From contig LVLI01000023.1 of the NCBI GenBank assembly GCA_001687465.1, forward strand, positions 52,834 to 116,833: a stretch of DNA of 64,000 nucleotides, read 5' to 3'. This stretch comes from Halocafeteria seosinensis. Taxonomy: Eukaryota > Sar > Bigyra > Bicosoecida. Below the pieces are notes generated by a model that had not been told where the DNA came from, ran no database searches, and saw only the letters and a program-made list of their open reading frames with translations. Positions 1 to 11,341 of the stretch are shown piece by piece. The first letter of the stretch is position 1. Every line of letters begins with the position of its first letter. The position numbers and the translations under genes were made by a program.

Positions 1-434
1 GTCTTTCGAAATCAGGCAAATACTCCGGGTGTTTCTCGAAAACAGGTTTGAGGGATTCAGCGACCTCATCAACAACTTGATGGAATTCTTCCAAGTGTGG
101 ATCGCGTTCTTTGGCCCTTTTGACAATTTCCTGCAGCAGAGTTGATATAGCTATAACGGTAGTCAGTATACTAGTTAGCAAGAGGGAAGGTTAACGAAAT
201 GAGCACCGTTCCCATCTGGTGAGAATGCGGGCTATTCGGCAACAAATTGCTTGCACCACGGTCAACGTTCCACGGAATTCGCTGGTGGGTTGGTCACAGT
301 TCGCGGCGAACACAAGCTTTCCAAGTCGATAGTAGTTTCTAGACGGATCATACACAACAAAAAGATGTCAAAAAGGAGAGAATGATGGCATGAACCCTTA
401 CATTGAGCCTTTCCAAAGCTTGCAAAGAACCCAT
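1..434 (-). CDS. Glutamate dehydrogenase, 5' end only (cut by window edge)
   Basis: This is the start of a gene that runs off the left edge. The clear part is the exon at 130-1 (reverse strand), which encodes EIVKRAKERDPHLEEFHQ and then VAESLKPVFEKHPEYLPDF. This is the N-terminal helical region typical of hexameric NADP-type glutamate dehydrogenases, which convert 2-oxoglutarate and ammonium to glutamate. The proposed first exon is 434-402 (MGSLQALERLN), ending at a GTAAGG donor and joined in phase 0 to the CAG acceptor at 133-131. The resulting 271-nt intron is longer than most in this window, and other acceptors exist nearby, so exon 1 is less certain than exon 2. The substrate-binding and Rossmann domains lie outside the window. 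The gene diverges from the GPCR gene at 843. Confidence 0.6.
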
Positions 435-842
435 GGCACTTGTACTGTAACTGGATTGCGTAAAGATACCCTCAATAACAGAAAAAAATGAAGTAAAAAA
501 ATTACCGTGAAAGATAACGGCGAAACTCAATCGATGATGAACTGTGTCAAACTAGCAAACAATTTTCGCCTCAAAACCCATGTATACTGCCTATTGAAGT
601 GTGGATTCCACCCTCATCCGTTTGTGAAGTTCACCGCGCCGTGGGGCCCCACGATGGGGCGGTGTTGATCACCCGAGATCGCCCCGAGAAAGCGTCATGG
701 CACGGGTATCCACCGCACCATGGTGCGGTGGCTTTATACACGAGTCTATCGAGCGCATTTGGACGATATAATCCCGTGTTGTGGGATAGATAGAGAGATG
801 GACATTCCATGAGTTGGTGGTGGTGGTGAAAAGGAAGAGAAA
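435..842. promoter_or_regulatory. Divergent intergenic region with perfect palindromes
   Basis: About 400 bp separate the proposed starts of the glutamate dehydrogenase (-) and GPCR (+) genes, so both promoters should lie here. Positions 711-730 form a perfect 20-bp palindrome (caccgcaccatggtgcggtg), and 643-654 form a 12-bp palindrome (gtggggccccac). Neither is coding in a plausible frame. They could be dimeric transcription-factor sites or cruciform DNA; a function is inferred, not shown. Confidence 0.4.
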
Positions 843-2222
843 ATGTCGACAACCTTGACAAATGATGAGATTAATGCCGTCATTGTGACGGCGTCGGTCG
901 TGAGTACATTGAGTATGATAGGCAGTGGTTTTATTATCTTCTGCTACTTCCACTACAAACACTTGCGCAACTTTGCCTTCACTCTGGTGCTCGTTTTAAG
1001 GTACGTAATGCCCTGGAAAGTGCGATAAAACATGGGAAAAGCCAGACTTCAACATCCTTTATGCAGTTTTAATGATTTTTTTAACCAAATAACCATATTT
1101 TTGACGCCGGATGCAAAGGATTTGAACTCTATGAGGGACCCGGGGTCCAAAATCACGCCGCTATGCGCGGCACAAGCTACCATGGAGTCATTTTTCGAGC
1201 TGTCATCGATTCTTTGGACGAGTGCAATCGCCGCCACGCTATATATGAGCGTGTTTATGAGGCTCCCAGCGACACGGATACGAAGTTCGTTCAAATACAT
1301 GGTCCTTGTTTGCCAAGGGATACCGCTGGTGTTGACCGCAGTCCCTGGGGCTCTTGGCAAGTTCGGACCCGCGGGAGCTTGGTGCTGGATTAACAAAGAT
1401 GAACAAGGTTGGAGATGGGGTCAATTCTTTGCACCTCTATGGCTTGCTATTATTTTTAACGCGGTCGTGTACATAATGATAATTCGAAAAATTAAAGGAT
1501 TTCACCGAGTGACAGCAGCAGTGGATGAGGAATCTGCACAGGCAATGTTAAACATTGTAAAGAGACTAAGATTCTATCCTCTCATTCTAGTTGTTGTTTG
1601 GATTATGGCCACGGTCAATCGGATCGTGGAAGAAGCCAAAAACGAAGAAGTTTACGCTCTGTTTTTCTTGCAGAAGATCTTTTCTTCTACACAAGGTTTA
1701 TTGAATGCATTTGCCTACGGGTTCAGCTCTGGCGTCAGAGAAGCTATTCGTGATAGCATTAGCAAGCAGTGCCCGAGCCTTGTCAAAGACGTGTATGCCC
1801 GTGAACTTGTAGGTGGGAGTGAAGTGCGCCGTAACAACAGTAGGCGTCCATTGAAAACACCGCCCACAGGAGGTGCTAGTGGAGATGCTGACGATGATGA
1901 CTCTTTCGGCTCGCCAAGGTGGCCTTCCGATTCTGACTCGGGTAGATGGGATTCTATATCAGAAGACCAAAATGCATCTGGTGCTCGCGAACAGGAAGAG
2001 CCACGCAAAAATACAGATGTTGCGGTAGAAATGAGCGATCGCTCATCATCGTCAAACTCAAACAAGAGTGGTAACAAAAGCCGTAGAACCGATATCTCTG
2101 AGACCATAAACCCTGTGGGTCCCACTAGCACTGGCTACGAGCACACACAGGGTTCAACTTCATCGGAACCCAAACGAGCAGAGCGAGTGCAGTCATTACG
2201 TGAACAATACCAAGGAGTGTAG
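843..2222 (+). CDS. cAMP-receptor-like seven-TM G-protein-coupled receptor
   Basis: The two exons are 843-1000 and 1067-2222 and give 437 aa. The 66-nt intron starts GTACGT, ends GCAG and interrupts a serine codon (AG|T). Without this splice, the helix-2 region beginning FNQITIFLTP would be separated from helix 1. The first roughly 260 residues hold seven hydrophobic helices. A CWINKDEQGWRWGQF segment before TM5 and an FAYGFSSGVR segment after TM7 resemble the Dictyostelium cAMP-receptor-like family (class E). The remaining C-terminal tail is hydrophilic, rich in Ser, Asp and Glu, and suits receptor phosphorylation and desensitisation. The ligand is unknown. The expected role is plasma-membrane sensing coupled to heterotrimeric G proteins. 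Confidence 0.8.
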
Positions 2223-2339
2223 AAGTTGGTTTGGTTTTGTGTGCGCTAGAGTTGCCACATGCCAGCGACGATCAGAACACAGTGTCGTACTCCGCCATTG
2301 AAAGTACACAAATCGACTCGTGAGAGTAGTTTTGAAGGC

Positions 2340-4595
2340 TTAACGTTGTTCTTCGTGTCCTAGATGTTTTGATACGGCAGTGCGAGTTCCCATAGTGGCG
2401 GAAAAGACAAACGTGCGAGTGACTAAGGGAACTCTGTCCATTAAGACAAATGCGTCGATGTCCAATGTACTGCCGCTTTGTGAAAATGAGACTGGAATAT
2501 CAACGACGGAGGCGTTCGTTACTTCAAATGCGTCGACAATAGAAAATTGTGGAGGAAGGATCGCTGATGTCTCGGGAACTGTGTGATTCAGAAACTGCAC
2601 TACCAGATATGCAATTCACATTCCCACTCAGAAGGCACTGTTCGAGGCAGCGTCCACGTCGCTCTACTTACCTTCCAGTGTTGGCTGAGTCCAATGCCAC
2701 AGAAGAGATCTGAATAGCCACCATCCGTGTCAATGTTGATTGCAGTTATAACCAACACTCCCGGAGAGTACGTCCCTGTGACGATAGATCCGTTGTCACC
2801 TTGAGTATCAATAAATATCGTAGCATCGCCACTTCTGTAGTACTCTCTGAGAGCTTTAGTCTCATTGCCTATTATGCCTAGTTGTTTCCATGTCTCTGGG
2901 AAGAAAGGTCTTTCCCCGATTTGGCTTTGGAATAACATCATTCCTTTGGCTCCTGCGTTCATCGTTACCCCGGATAAGAGATGGTACAAGTAATGAGTTG
3001 TACAAAACAAGTCCGCTCTGAAACCTACCCGAAGCAATCACGCTTATCATTTGAATTGATATTTCCTCCGCATCAGGCTGTCGTCGGATGTGGAGCACAT
3101 TATCATCCCACACATCCGAAAGCCCCTGTGAATATAGCCAGGTAGGACCTGGCATGTGATTCAGCCTTGTATTCTTTAAGTAATCAAAGCTTCCTCTAAC
3201 TGGAGGCGCAATACCCCAGTTGGTCACATGCGGAGCGCACGCGGCAATATAAAAGTCCATCCCTTTAATGTCAGTTATTCCCGACCTGCGCTTACACAGA
3301 ACACACTGCTTCCATCCAAAGAAGTAGTCAACTTCCGAAACGTAACGTACCAAACACCGGTATATCTATTTCGAGATCCTCCGATATAGGTAGGAACGCC
3401 CGGAAACGCTGCAATCATGTCGTCCGACTGGTTGAGCAAGACCCGCAGTTCACGATTAACTTCTTTGTCTGGCTCATCAGCGAGAAAGAAACCGGCAGTT
3501 TGCGAAATGCTGGTGATTGATTTGATATCTGAGGGATCGACATCCAGCAGGGTCCAGAAACCATAACTGGGGGCAACTTCGTTGTTGATGTAGAACTTCG
3601 TATACGCATGATTACATTCCGTGAAAGAGTCGCTTACAAACATCGTATCAATACCGTGTCTTCGGTGGAAGTAATAGTTGGTGTTGTTGAGTGTAGGGAT
3701 CGGACATTCATGGGACTTTGGCCAAGCCTCAATGGGATAAAATTCTTTGAAGAATCGACCTCCAGCAGCAGCGTTCGTCTCATTGACGTAGGACACAACG
3801 ACGGTCCAAAAGTCACCAGGTTTCAACGATTTCGTCGAGTTGATGCCCCAAACGACAGTCTGATCAGGATGAATTTTCTCTATTCCGTTCAGAGGAACAC
3901 GCTGTCCCTGGAATTCAATATTGTTCACTACTCTCGTCGAACCATTATCGTAGTTGTGCACGTAGATAAGCACCCCCGTAAAATTATTCACCGTAGTCAC
4001 CCATGTGATGGGAGCTAAATTCCTTTGGACAGGGAAAGAGCCATTACTAAGGACCCTTCCCCGGGTATCGCGGATACTTAGATACCCAGTCGTAATGTTG
4101 TCCCAGAGAGGTTGCCGTGAATGGAAGGAGAACCAGAATTGGTCTCCCGCAGCAAACTTGGCTGGATACAGTCTGTACCAGTCGACATACCAATCTTTAG
4201 GGTCTGAACTACCTGATAAATTCAGCTTCCTGTGTGTGCAAATATCAGCTAAAATATCATATTTACGGGGGAATTTCACACTGATTCCAGCTAGATCAAA
4301 CTTACACTCCGTTCAATTCAATTGTGTCCCAGGTTCCAGACGCCTGGCATTGCCCCACGACGTGAATTCTTCCTCCGTTCACCGGCGATGGAATTCCCGC
4401 TTCTGGATACTCACTGTAGGGCAAATATTGATCTTTTCGGTACGTGGCGTCAAAAGTCGTGGAGCTTTGACTGTTGGATGGCATCTTGTGCGATCCCGCT
4501 CCTCCCACCTGCTGGACATTGACGGCCAAGGTCAAGACCAGCGCTAACACGAACAGGGGCGCTAGTTTTGATACCATTTTCTTGATAGATTGCAT
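2340..4595 (-). CDS. Secreted protein with glycoside-hydrolase-like TIM-barrel features
   Basis: Five exons (4595-4306, 4229-3351, 3285-3029, 2952-2672, 2594-2340) join with consistent phases to 653 aa. The first roughly 34 residues form a signal peptide (hydrophobic core APLFVLALVLTLAV), and no later membrane helix is seen. Many Asn-X-Ser/Thr sites suggest a glycosylated secreted protein. The middle resembles strand-ending motifs of TIM-barrel glycosidases: a GFFLADEPD acidic motif around residues 360-370, then DIKGMDFYIAACAPH, PGPTWLYSQGL, and GAKGMMLFQSQ near a later strand. These suggest an enzyme acting on extracellular polysaccharide, with the DEPD region as a candidate catalytic acid. 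I cannot name a family, and a non-catalytic relative is possible. A second methionine lies 6 codons downstream of the chosen start. Confidence 0.6.
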
Positions 4596-5192
4596 CCTGT
4601 AGACGGCCAAAATATCAATACATTCGCTTGAAAACGATGTGTATGCTCCACAAGTTGAAGTTGGTGCTCCGGTACAATTTGTGCAAGCTGCATGCGTGCG
4701 ACAGATGAATATAGCTATACATACCAACATAATAGAACCTATAATACTATCACGAATCTTGTGGTGGCGATATTATAGCGAAATATGCTCTAGAAAGGCC
4801 AGAAAAAAGGCTTGTGAAGATGATCCAGAGCCGTGCTAATAAACAACCCTCCATTCACCTTGGATATCTCCTAGTTACACACAGAATTACGCCATGCACA
4901 GCTACAGAGGAAGATTTCCTCCTTATTACGCAGGGAGCTCAGTCAGGGGCCTTTTAATGTAATGCGACCCTTCTTAAGGACGTGGCTGCGTGCGGACATG
5001 TGACGCCTCGCACTATATCATGGTAAAATTTTTCAATACGCTCGATTTCGAAGGTTTTCACGTGTTTTGTTTGTTTGGGCCAAAACTGTGATTGTTTCCC
5101 GTGTATTGCGACCAGGTTCTGGGCATAGTCCTGTTCTTCCACAACGGAAAATCCACTTTGGATCCTTGAGAAACCATCAAAATAATTTTACA
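4596..5192. other. Intergenic region, no gene seen
   Basis: About 600 bp lie between the divergent secreted protein (-) and LRR gene 1 (+). The open frames are short and lack splice support. Both promoters presumably lie here. No strong repeat was noticed. Confidence 0.5.
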
Positions 5193-6673
5193 ATGCGAGC
5201 CTCCATTGCCCCCCAAGCTCTTGTTATAGGAGCCCTTTTGGCTGTCCACGTCACTTCAGTCAGAGCTCAAGGACTCCGCCCTTGGGCCATGAAGCAGCAT
5301 GTGGATCCCCGTCTGGAAGACAGTGTCCAATGCTCGTTGCAAACATTGTGTCTCTGCAATGTACGCTCTGGGCCCAAGAAACTCATCAAGTGCCCCAGCA
5401 CCAATGGCACCAACGTCGTGTAAGTACAACCATGATAATGAGCTCGAAGGGTTACTGTGAAGATGTGTATGCTTCCAGTGGGGTCGAAGGATTGGATATC
5501 GTCTCTATCGAAGAGGATGCCTTTGTGGATCTTCCTAACGCAGCAATCATGTAAGCGAAACAGTCTTTCCTTCGAAATAAAGGAGGAATACCTATATCCT
5601 GTGTACGTCTGTCTGGCTGTGTTTTCAGAGATCTGGCCAACAATCTACTCACCGAACTTCCCGCCAAACTCTTCTTCAGTGTGAAGGGACTAGTTTCGCT
5701 GTAAGATATTTCTGATCCATCTCCTGGATCATAGCACATCACCCGTTACCGTCTATAACATGCAGGAGTCTTCAAGGGAACAAGCTCTTAAGCCTGCCAG
5801 GAACTCTGTTTTGGGAAAATGCGAATCTACAAGAGGTGTAAGGGAGTCAATTAGGGTACAGGAAGGGAATCATTCTATGCGTCATTAGATTGCTCTTGCA
5901 GGGATCTGCGATATAATAGCTTATCGGGGCTACCTAACGATTTACTCATTGGTCACTACAAACTGCATACCTTGTAAGTTCAGCCTCTTTGACCATTTCA
6001 CGTCTCTTCCTACATCGGTGGTATATTTCTCGGGGAATGACGCAGACTCGCATCTCAGAATAAGATCAGCGAGCTGGACTATGACGCTTTTGCGAATACC
6101 AACCTCACTCATATGTAAGTGTCACTAAGTGATCGATTAAGGTCTTTCTTGATCCTGGGTTGGTACACTTGTGAGAATGCAGAGACTTGTTCGATAACAC
6201 ACTGGAAACCCTGCCTAAACAACTGTTTGACCCTTTGCATATCCCCTCGAGCCCAAGAAATGTTGTGTAAGGATATATTTTCGCCAGTGTGAGGCTTGAA
6301 GAACTTAGTAGTAATGATCTCTCACTCTTGCTCTACGCCGCAGAAACTTAACTGAGAACAGCATTGTATACCTCCCCGCTGGAATATTTGACGGTGTGAG
6401 CGCGGACACGATGTAAGGTGGAATCGAACTTATCTACATCCAGCATGCTTACATATTGCTCTTAGTTCAAATGCATGCAGTGACCTCTCCCTCAACCCTG
6501 GGTCTCAATCTAGCAACTGCCCTCAAGGCACCGTATTTACTTACATCAAGTCTGGAGCATCGCAGAAGTTTTGTATGCAGGGTGCTACACCACCCCCAAC
6601 TCCGCCGCCTCAGCCGTCAGTGCAGCCAAACGTAGCTACTCCGTCTCCGACGGCAACTGGCGCTAGTGGTTAG
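5193..6673 (+). CDS. Secreted leucine-rich-repeat protein, paralog 1
   Basis: Nine exons: 5193-5419, 5479-5550, 5629-5700, 5766-5837, 5902-5973, 6046-6114, 6183-6266, 6344-6412 and 6481-6673. Together they give 309 aa, and every intron is phase 2. Exon 1 encodes a signal peptide (ALVIGALLAVHVTSVRAQ) and a Cys-rich cap (CSLQTLCLCN ... KCPSTNG). Exons 2-8 each encode one repeat of 23-28 residues with the pattern L..N.L..LP...F. Exon 9 encodes a C-terminal cap with Cys (NCPQGT ... ASQKFC) and a Pro/Ser/Thr-rich tail without a membrane helix. The likely role is extracellular protein or glycan binding. It is the most divergent of the three tandem copies: its tail is proline-rich and lacks the MNMHPSP segment that the other two share. 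Confidence 0.88.
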
Positions 6674-7318
6674 CACAGCATGAACTCATCCATTCCCTAG
6701 TGCTGGTGACGAAGCTGAAATATTGATTCGGAAGCACAACGATGGTATAAAAGTAATAATACTATGCTGGTAATTTACCGCGTCGATCACCACTCGTAAG
6801 ACATCAGTCCTCACAGAATTGTGAGAAGCTGCACACTAGCGTAGGTTTGTTTCCCAACTAGAGTGCTACGGCGTAAGTAAGAGTTGCTGTGTCATTCCAA
6901 ATGCCAACTTTCAGAGCTCAACCTTATTCTCCAACTGTATTGGTCGATGCGGGGCAAAAATAGACCCAGAAATCGTCGGGTGGGAACTTCGCTTAGACCG
7001 ACTCCTCTTCATCTGCCATCACAGGTTATAGGTCTTCTAGATTCCAAAGTCAGGCGAATATAGAGGTACCCGGGAATTCAAGCAAGGCAGTGGTACGACT
7101 GTATCACAGAGTGGTTCACAGGATTGTGTTCCGCACTCTGTCGGCCGCAAGCATATCTTGCAACTGCTGTCTCAGACTCTCAGGCATTGTTGGTGGATAA
7201 ACCGTTCAGTGTCCGACCGAATCTATCTCCCTTGTGCGTTTGGATAAAACCTGTCGATTCCCGCTTTTCGAAGCCTTGTTCCACGGCTGCGACAAGCAGC
7301 GAGTACACACAAAGAACG
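6674..7318. other. Intergenic region between LRR paralogs 1 and 2
   Basis: About 645 bp with no supported gene. It must hold the 3' end of copy 1 and the promoter of copy 2. The bases just before the copy 2 start resemble those before copy 3 only loosely. Confidence 0.5.
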
Positions 7319-8867
7319 ATGAAGATTTCTACGACACAAGCTCTTTTCTTGGGAGCTATAGTGGTAGCTCCTGTTGCTTTCGTGGCAGGAGAAGGAATGT
7401 CTTCGCATAATTATGAAAGTGTCGCGAAATTCTTCGAAAACGGGGTCCAATGTTCCCCCTTCACTCTCTGTCGCTGCAATGCCACGGTTGGACCGAAGAA
7501 ACTGGTAGAATGCCCTAGCACGAATGGAAGTAATGTCATGTAAGTCTATTGGCAGAATGTACATGCTCGTTTCAATTATGTCATTCTCTGCCCGCGGTGC
7601 AGTGGTGTCGAGGGCTTGCGAATTGTTTCTGTCGAGCGGGATGCCTTCCGCAACGTACCGAACGCAGAAATCATGTAAGGTCCACGTTTGTTGATCGAAG
7701 ACTACCATGTATGCTGGGATCATTCGTAATGGTATTTTCACATTTCAGTGACTTGGCTGACAATTTACTGAGAAAGTTGCCATCGGGTGTCTTTGATGGT
7801 GTCAACGCTCTAATCAAAGTGTAAGTGTTCAGAGAAAACACTTGGCAAGTTGCCGATGACAACAGTCATTTTGCAATCGCTTTTTCTGCTTTCAGAATTC
7901 TCGATGGCAACCAACTGGTTAAGCTACCCCAAGCATTATTTTCGGGAAATCCGCACTTGAAGCTACTGTAAGTAGTACGTACCTGTTGAGCTGGCTGACC
8001 ACTACACTGCGAGTTACCCACTCATGCAGCAACGTTGAGGGAAACTCACTCAAAGAATTGCCCAGTGATGTTGTAGCGGGGCACAGCAACTTCCAGACCC
8101 TGTACGTGCTCTGGGATAGCGTCTCTGGTTTACGGTTATCGACGTATAGCTTTCTCACCTGCAGCCGGGCGGCTCGGAACCTGATAACGTCTTTACCACG
8201 TAGCGTTTTTCAGAAGACCAACTTGTCCACCATGTAAGAACCCCGACTTTTCGATCAGGCTTTCCACTACGCTTTTCCACTAGCCTTGTCAACGAGGTTA
8301 TACAGTGATATGCATGCGAACAAATTGGAGACCCTTCCTAATGGTCTCTTCCGCTCTATTCACATCTCATCGTTGCTACGGAACAGCGTGTAAGCGACCT
8401 AGTTCCACATTCCTGCGAAACATTTGACTACAGTGTTAAGTCAAGTCTGTGTGACCATGACCCGCGCAGAAACTTCACGGACAACAAACTTACCTACCTT
8501 CCTTGGGGTATTTTTGAGGGAATTAACGCCGACGTCATGTAAGCATACATGTACGGAGTTTGCCATAAGAGGAGTATGCACTGTTTCTCGTTGCAGTGAC
8601 CTCGCTGATAATCCAGGGGCTCAAGCAAGAAATTGCCCCCAAGGGACCAAGTTTGCAGCCATTAAACCAGGTGCATCCCAGAAGTTTTGCATGAATATGC
8701 ATCCCTCTCCAGTCCCGAGCGCATCTGCAACACCTTTTGGAAGTGTAACCCCAACTACTCTACCCCCAAGTGAAACTCCACGCCCAAGTGGAACCGTCAC
8801 CCCAACCAAATCGGTCAATGTCACTCAGTCTGTTACACCCTCTCCCGGTAAACAATCCAAAAAATAG
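7319..8867 (+). CDS. Secreted leucine-rich-repeat protein, paralog 2
   Basis: Nine exons: 7319-7539, 7603-7674, 7749-7820, 7896-7967, 8030-8101, 8165-8233, 8306-8389, 8470-8538 and 8597-8867. They give 333 aa. Exons 2-8 have exactly the lengths of the neighbouring copies (72, 72, 72, 72, 69, 84, 69 nt), and all introns are phase 2. The start is the ATG at 7319, followed by a signal peptide (TTQALFLGAIVVAPVAFVAG). Seven LRR units follow, for example DLADNLLRKLPSGVF, between an N-terminal Cys cap (CSPFTLCRCN) and a C-terminal Cys cap. The tail is a Thr/Ser/Pro repeat-like stretch ending in lysines, which suggests an O-glycosylated stalk. No transmembrane helix or clear GPI signal is seen. Confidence 0.9.
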
Positions 8868-9517
8868 CTGGAGTAACTTTCATATTCCGATGTGTTGTGT
8901 CAGTGGTGCAAGTGAGTACGCGTAAGTAGAACTGCAAACAGAGTTTCGAAGCAGTGTGAAGCCAACCGTGTTTCATTGTCCAGTACATGATACCTCCACC
9001 TTCATGTCGTACATACTTCCTTTGTATCTCTTCACGCACTCGCCTCTGAGCGCGCCTTCCTCTATTACCCTACCAGCCGACAGATGCGGCCAATAGTCTA
9101 TACACTCTAGTTCTACGTGGTACTGACCAATTGCCGTTACACGGTTTCTCGCGAGGTGCGGGCTCAGTTTCTACGTATGAACAGGGGTCACTTCGCCGTT
9201 TTGTCGCCAGTTATCTCGAATGCACGGCGAGTCGGCGACCTAGCGCGCTGCGGCTGCAGTGCGACTGCAGTGCGACTTCGCAAACCGTGCCTCACAAATC
9301 CTCATCCTGAGGTGTCTGTCTTATCCTACACCAGTTGGAAGTCCAGAGTAATATGACAGCATTGTGAGGACAAACAAGCCCTCAATCTCCTGTGAGGTGC
9401 AATTTAAGCTTATCCATTGCCTCGCTTGTGTTGCGCTAAGGTTTTTCGATATTCGATTTGCGGCGACCGTCTCCTGGCTTCGAAGCGTGTTCTACGATCG
9501 GGACCGAGAACACAACA
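8868..9517. other. Intergenic region between LRR paralogs 2 and 3
   Basis: About 650 bp without a supported gene. A short GC-rich patch of tandem-like gcgctgcggctgcagtgcga sequence lies near 9244-9280. The open frames here have no splice or domain support. Confidence 0.45.
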
Positions 9518-11049
9518 ATGCAGATTTCTTCGACGCAAGCTCTATTTCTAGGAGCTATTTTGGTGGCAGCTCCTGCTGCCTTCGTAGCAGGAGAAGGAAT
9601 ATTTTCCTCACATGATTATGAGAGCGTGGCAGACTTCTTCGAGGACGGTGTGCAATGCTCCCGCTTCACGCTCTGCCGCTGTAATGCTACGGTTGGACCG
9701 AAGAAGCTGCTGCATTGCCCTAGCACAAACGGAACTGATGTCATGTAAGTCTATTAACAGTAAGAACAAAGAGTCTCTGATCACGACATTCTATGATGGT
9801 GTACTCGTTTAGGCAGTGGTGTCGAAGGCTTGCGGATTGTTTCTGTCAAGCGCAATGCGTTCCACAAGGTGCCGAATGCGGAAAGCATGTAAGACTAGAA
9901 TTCCAGCATATGACACCCGTACTTACACCCTGAAAAGCTGTTCTTAACTACAAAACTCAGAAACTTGGCAAATAACTTGCTGAAGACGTTGCCATCCGAT
10001 GTATTTTCTGGAGTCAATGCTCTCGAAAAAGTGTAAGAGCACTAGAGCCATTCGCAGTGGTCCAAACGCTAAGTTGCTATGAATTATGTCGGTCTTGAAT
10101 GAGTGGCTGCAGGAGTCTCAACGGAAATCAATTGCTCGAGCTACCAGGTGGGTTGTTCAGGGAGAACCGACACCTGAGCGAGCTGTACGTAGTGGGTTTG
10201 GACGTTTCCACAGCAACAGCGGTCTCACATGTTGATCCTATGCCGCAGTGACCTTCAACGGAACTCATTAAACAAATTACCAGAAGATCTCGTTTTTGGA
10301 CACACCGAATTTAAGACAATGTAAGTTTTCTGGTTGGATGAGTGACAATCCTTTTCCGAGTAGACCAACATCTTATTGCAGGCGGGTGTCTCTGAATGGG
10401 ATAGCTTCTTTGCCGCGTAACATTTTCCAAAAGACCAATCTTTCGTGCATGTAAGAGACCTGCGTTTCTCGCTTCCGCAACCAGAATGCCATCCTTTCAG
10501 TTCGGTACATACGTTGCAGTGATATGCAATTTAACAAATTGGAGACTCTCCCTAACGGCATATTCCGATCAGTGCACATGCCAGAGGCCCCAAGCAGCTG
10601 TGTGTAGGTGAAATACATGTAGTGCGGGAGTGTCTTCTTAAACTGTCTTACTCAAATGTTGTTCCACTTCTACAGGAATTTAACCGACAACAAACTCACA
10701 TACCTTCCTTGGGGTATATTTGACGGTATCAGCGCCAGTGTTGTGTACGTTGACCCATGTACAGCTACAAATTTCTAAATCTCAAATCACTTTCCCAACT
10801 GTTCGTGTCTGCAGTGGTCTTACTGACAACCCAGGGGCTCAGAAAAGGCACTGTCCTCAAGGGACCAAATTTGCTGCTATAAAGCCCGGAGCGTCGCAAA
10901 AATTTTGCATGAATATGCATCCTTCCCCCATCCCCACGCCTTCTGGGACTCCCTCAGCATCCATAACTCCGACAGTAACCGTTTCTAGTGCACCTAGTGG
11001 GAGTGGGACACCCTTTCCTTCAGAGACAAGCCGAACTAAGAAGAAGTAG
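9518..11049 (+). CDS. Secreted leucine-rich-repeat protein, paralog 3
   Basis: Nine exons: 9518-9744, 9817-9888, 9961-10032, 10113-10184, 10249-10320, 10382-10450, 10520-10603, 10676-10744 and 10815-11049. They give 323 aa with the same exon lengths and intron phase as copies 1 and 2. The start ATG at 9518 gives a signal peptide (TTQALFLGAILVAAPAAFVAG). An in-frame upstream ATG (9458) would put 20 polar residues before it and is less likely. The LRR units and Cys caps match copy 2 closely (CRCNATVGPKKL, FAAIKPGASQKFCMN), so copies 2 and 3 arose from the more recent duplication. The tail is Ser/Thr/Pro-rich and ends in basic residues. A role in extracellular adhesion or recognition is inferred only from the fold. 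Confidence 0.9.
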
Positions 11050-11341
11050 AATAAAGATCAGAGTGTAATGATGGTGGTGATACCTGAATAGACGAGAAAC
11101 ATTGGTGCTCATGTAAAGTCAATTGTCGAGAACTTTTGTCTGCCTCGCTACCACACAGAGTACATTGCCTCAGAACTCCGCTCATTCGGGAGTCTGCAGG
11201 CCCACGATGCATAAACCTCTGCGACAATGAACTTCATTCCAAATACTGGTCGTCTGGCTCACAGATCTTTGCCCGCGAGGAAACTGACGACGCAGCCAGA
11301 GGTTAGTTAGCATTACATATTTTCTCGATATGGATTGATTC

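Noticed and set aside
4281-4305. A 25-nt intron in the secreted-protein gene
   Set aside because: A much better 76-nt intron (4305-4230) uses the same donor and a CAG acceptor, fits the size of other introns, and keeps the frame.
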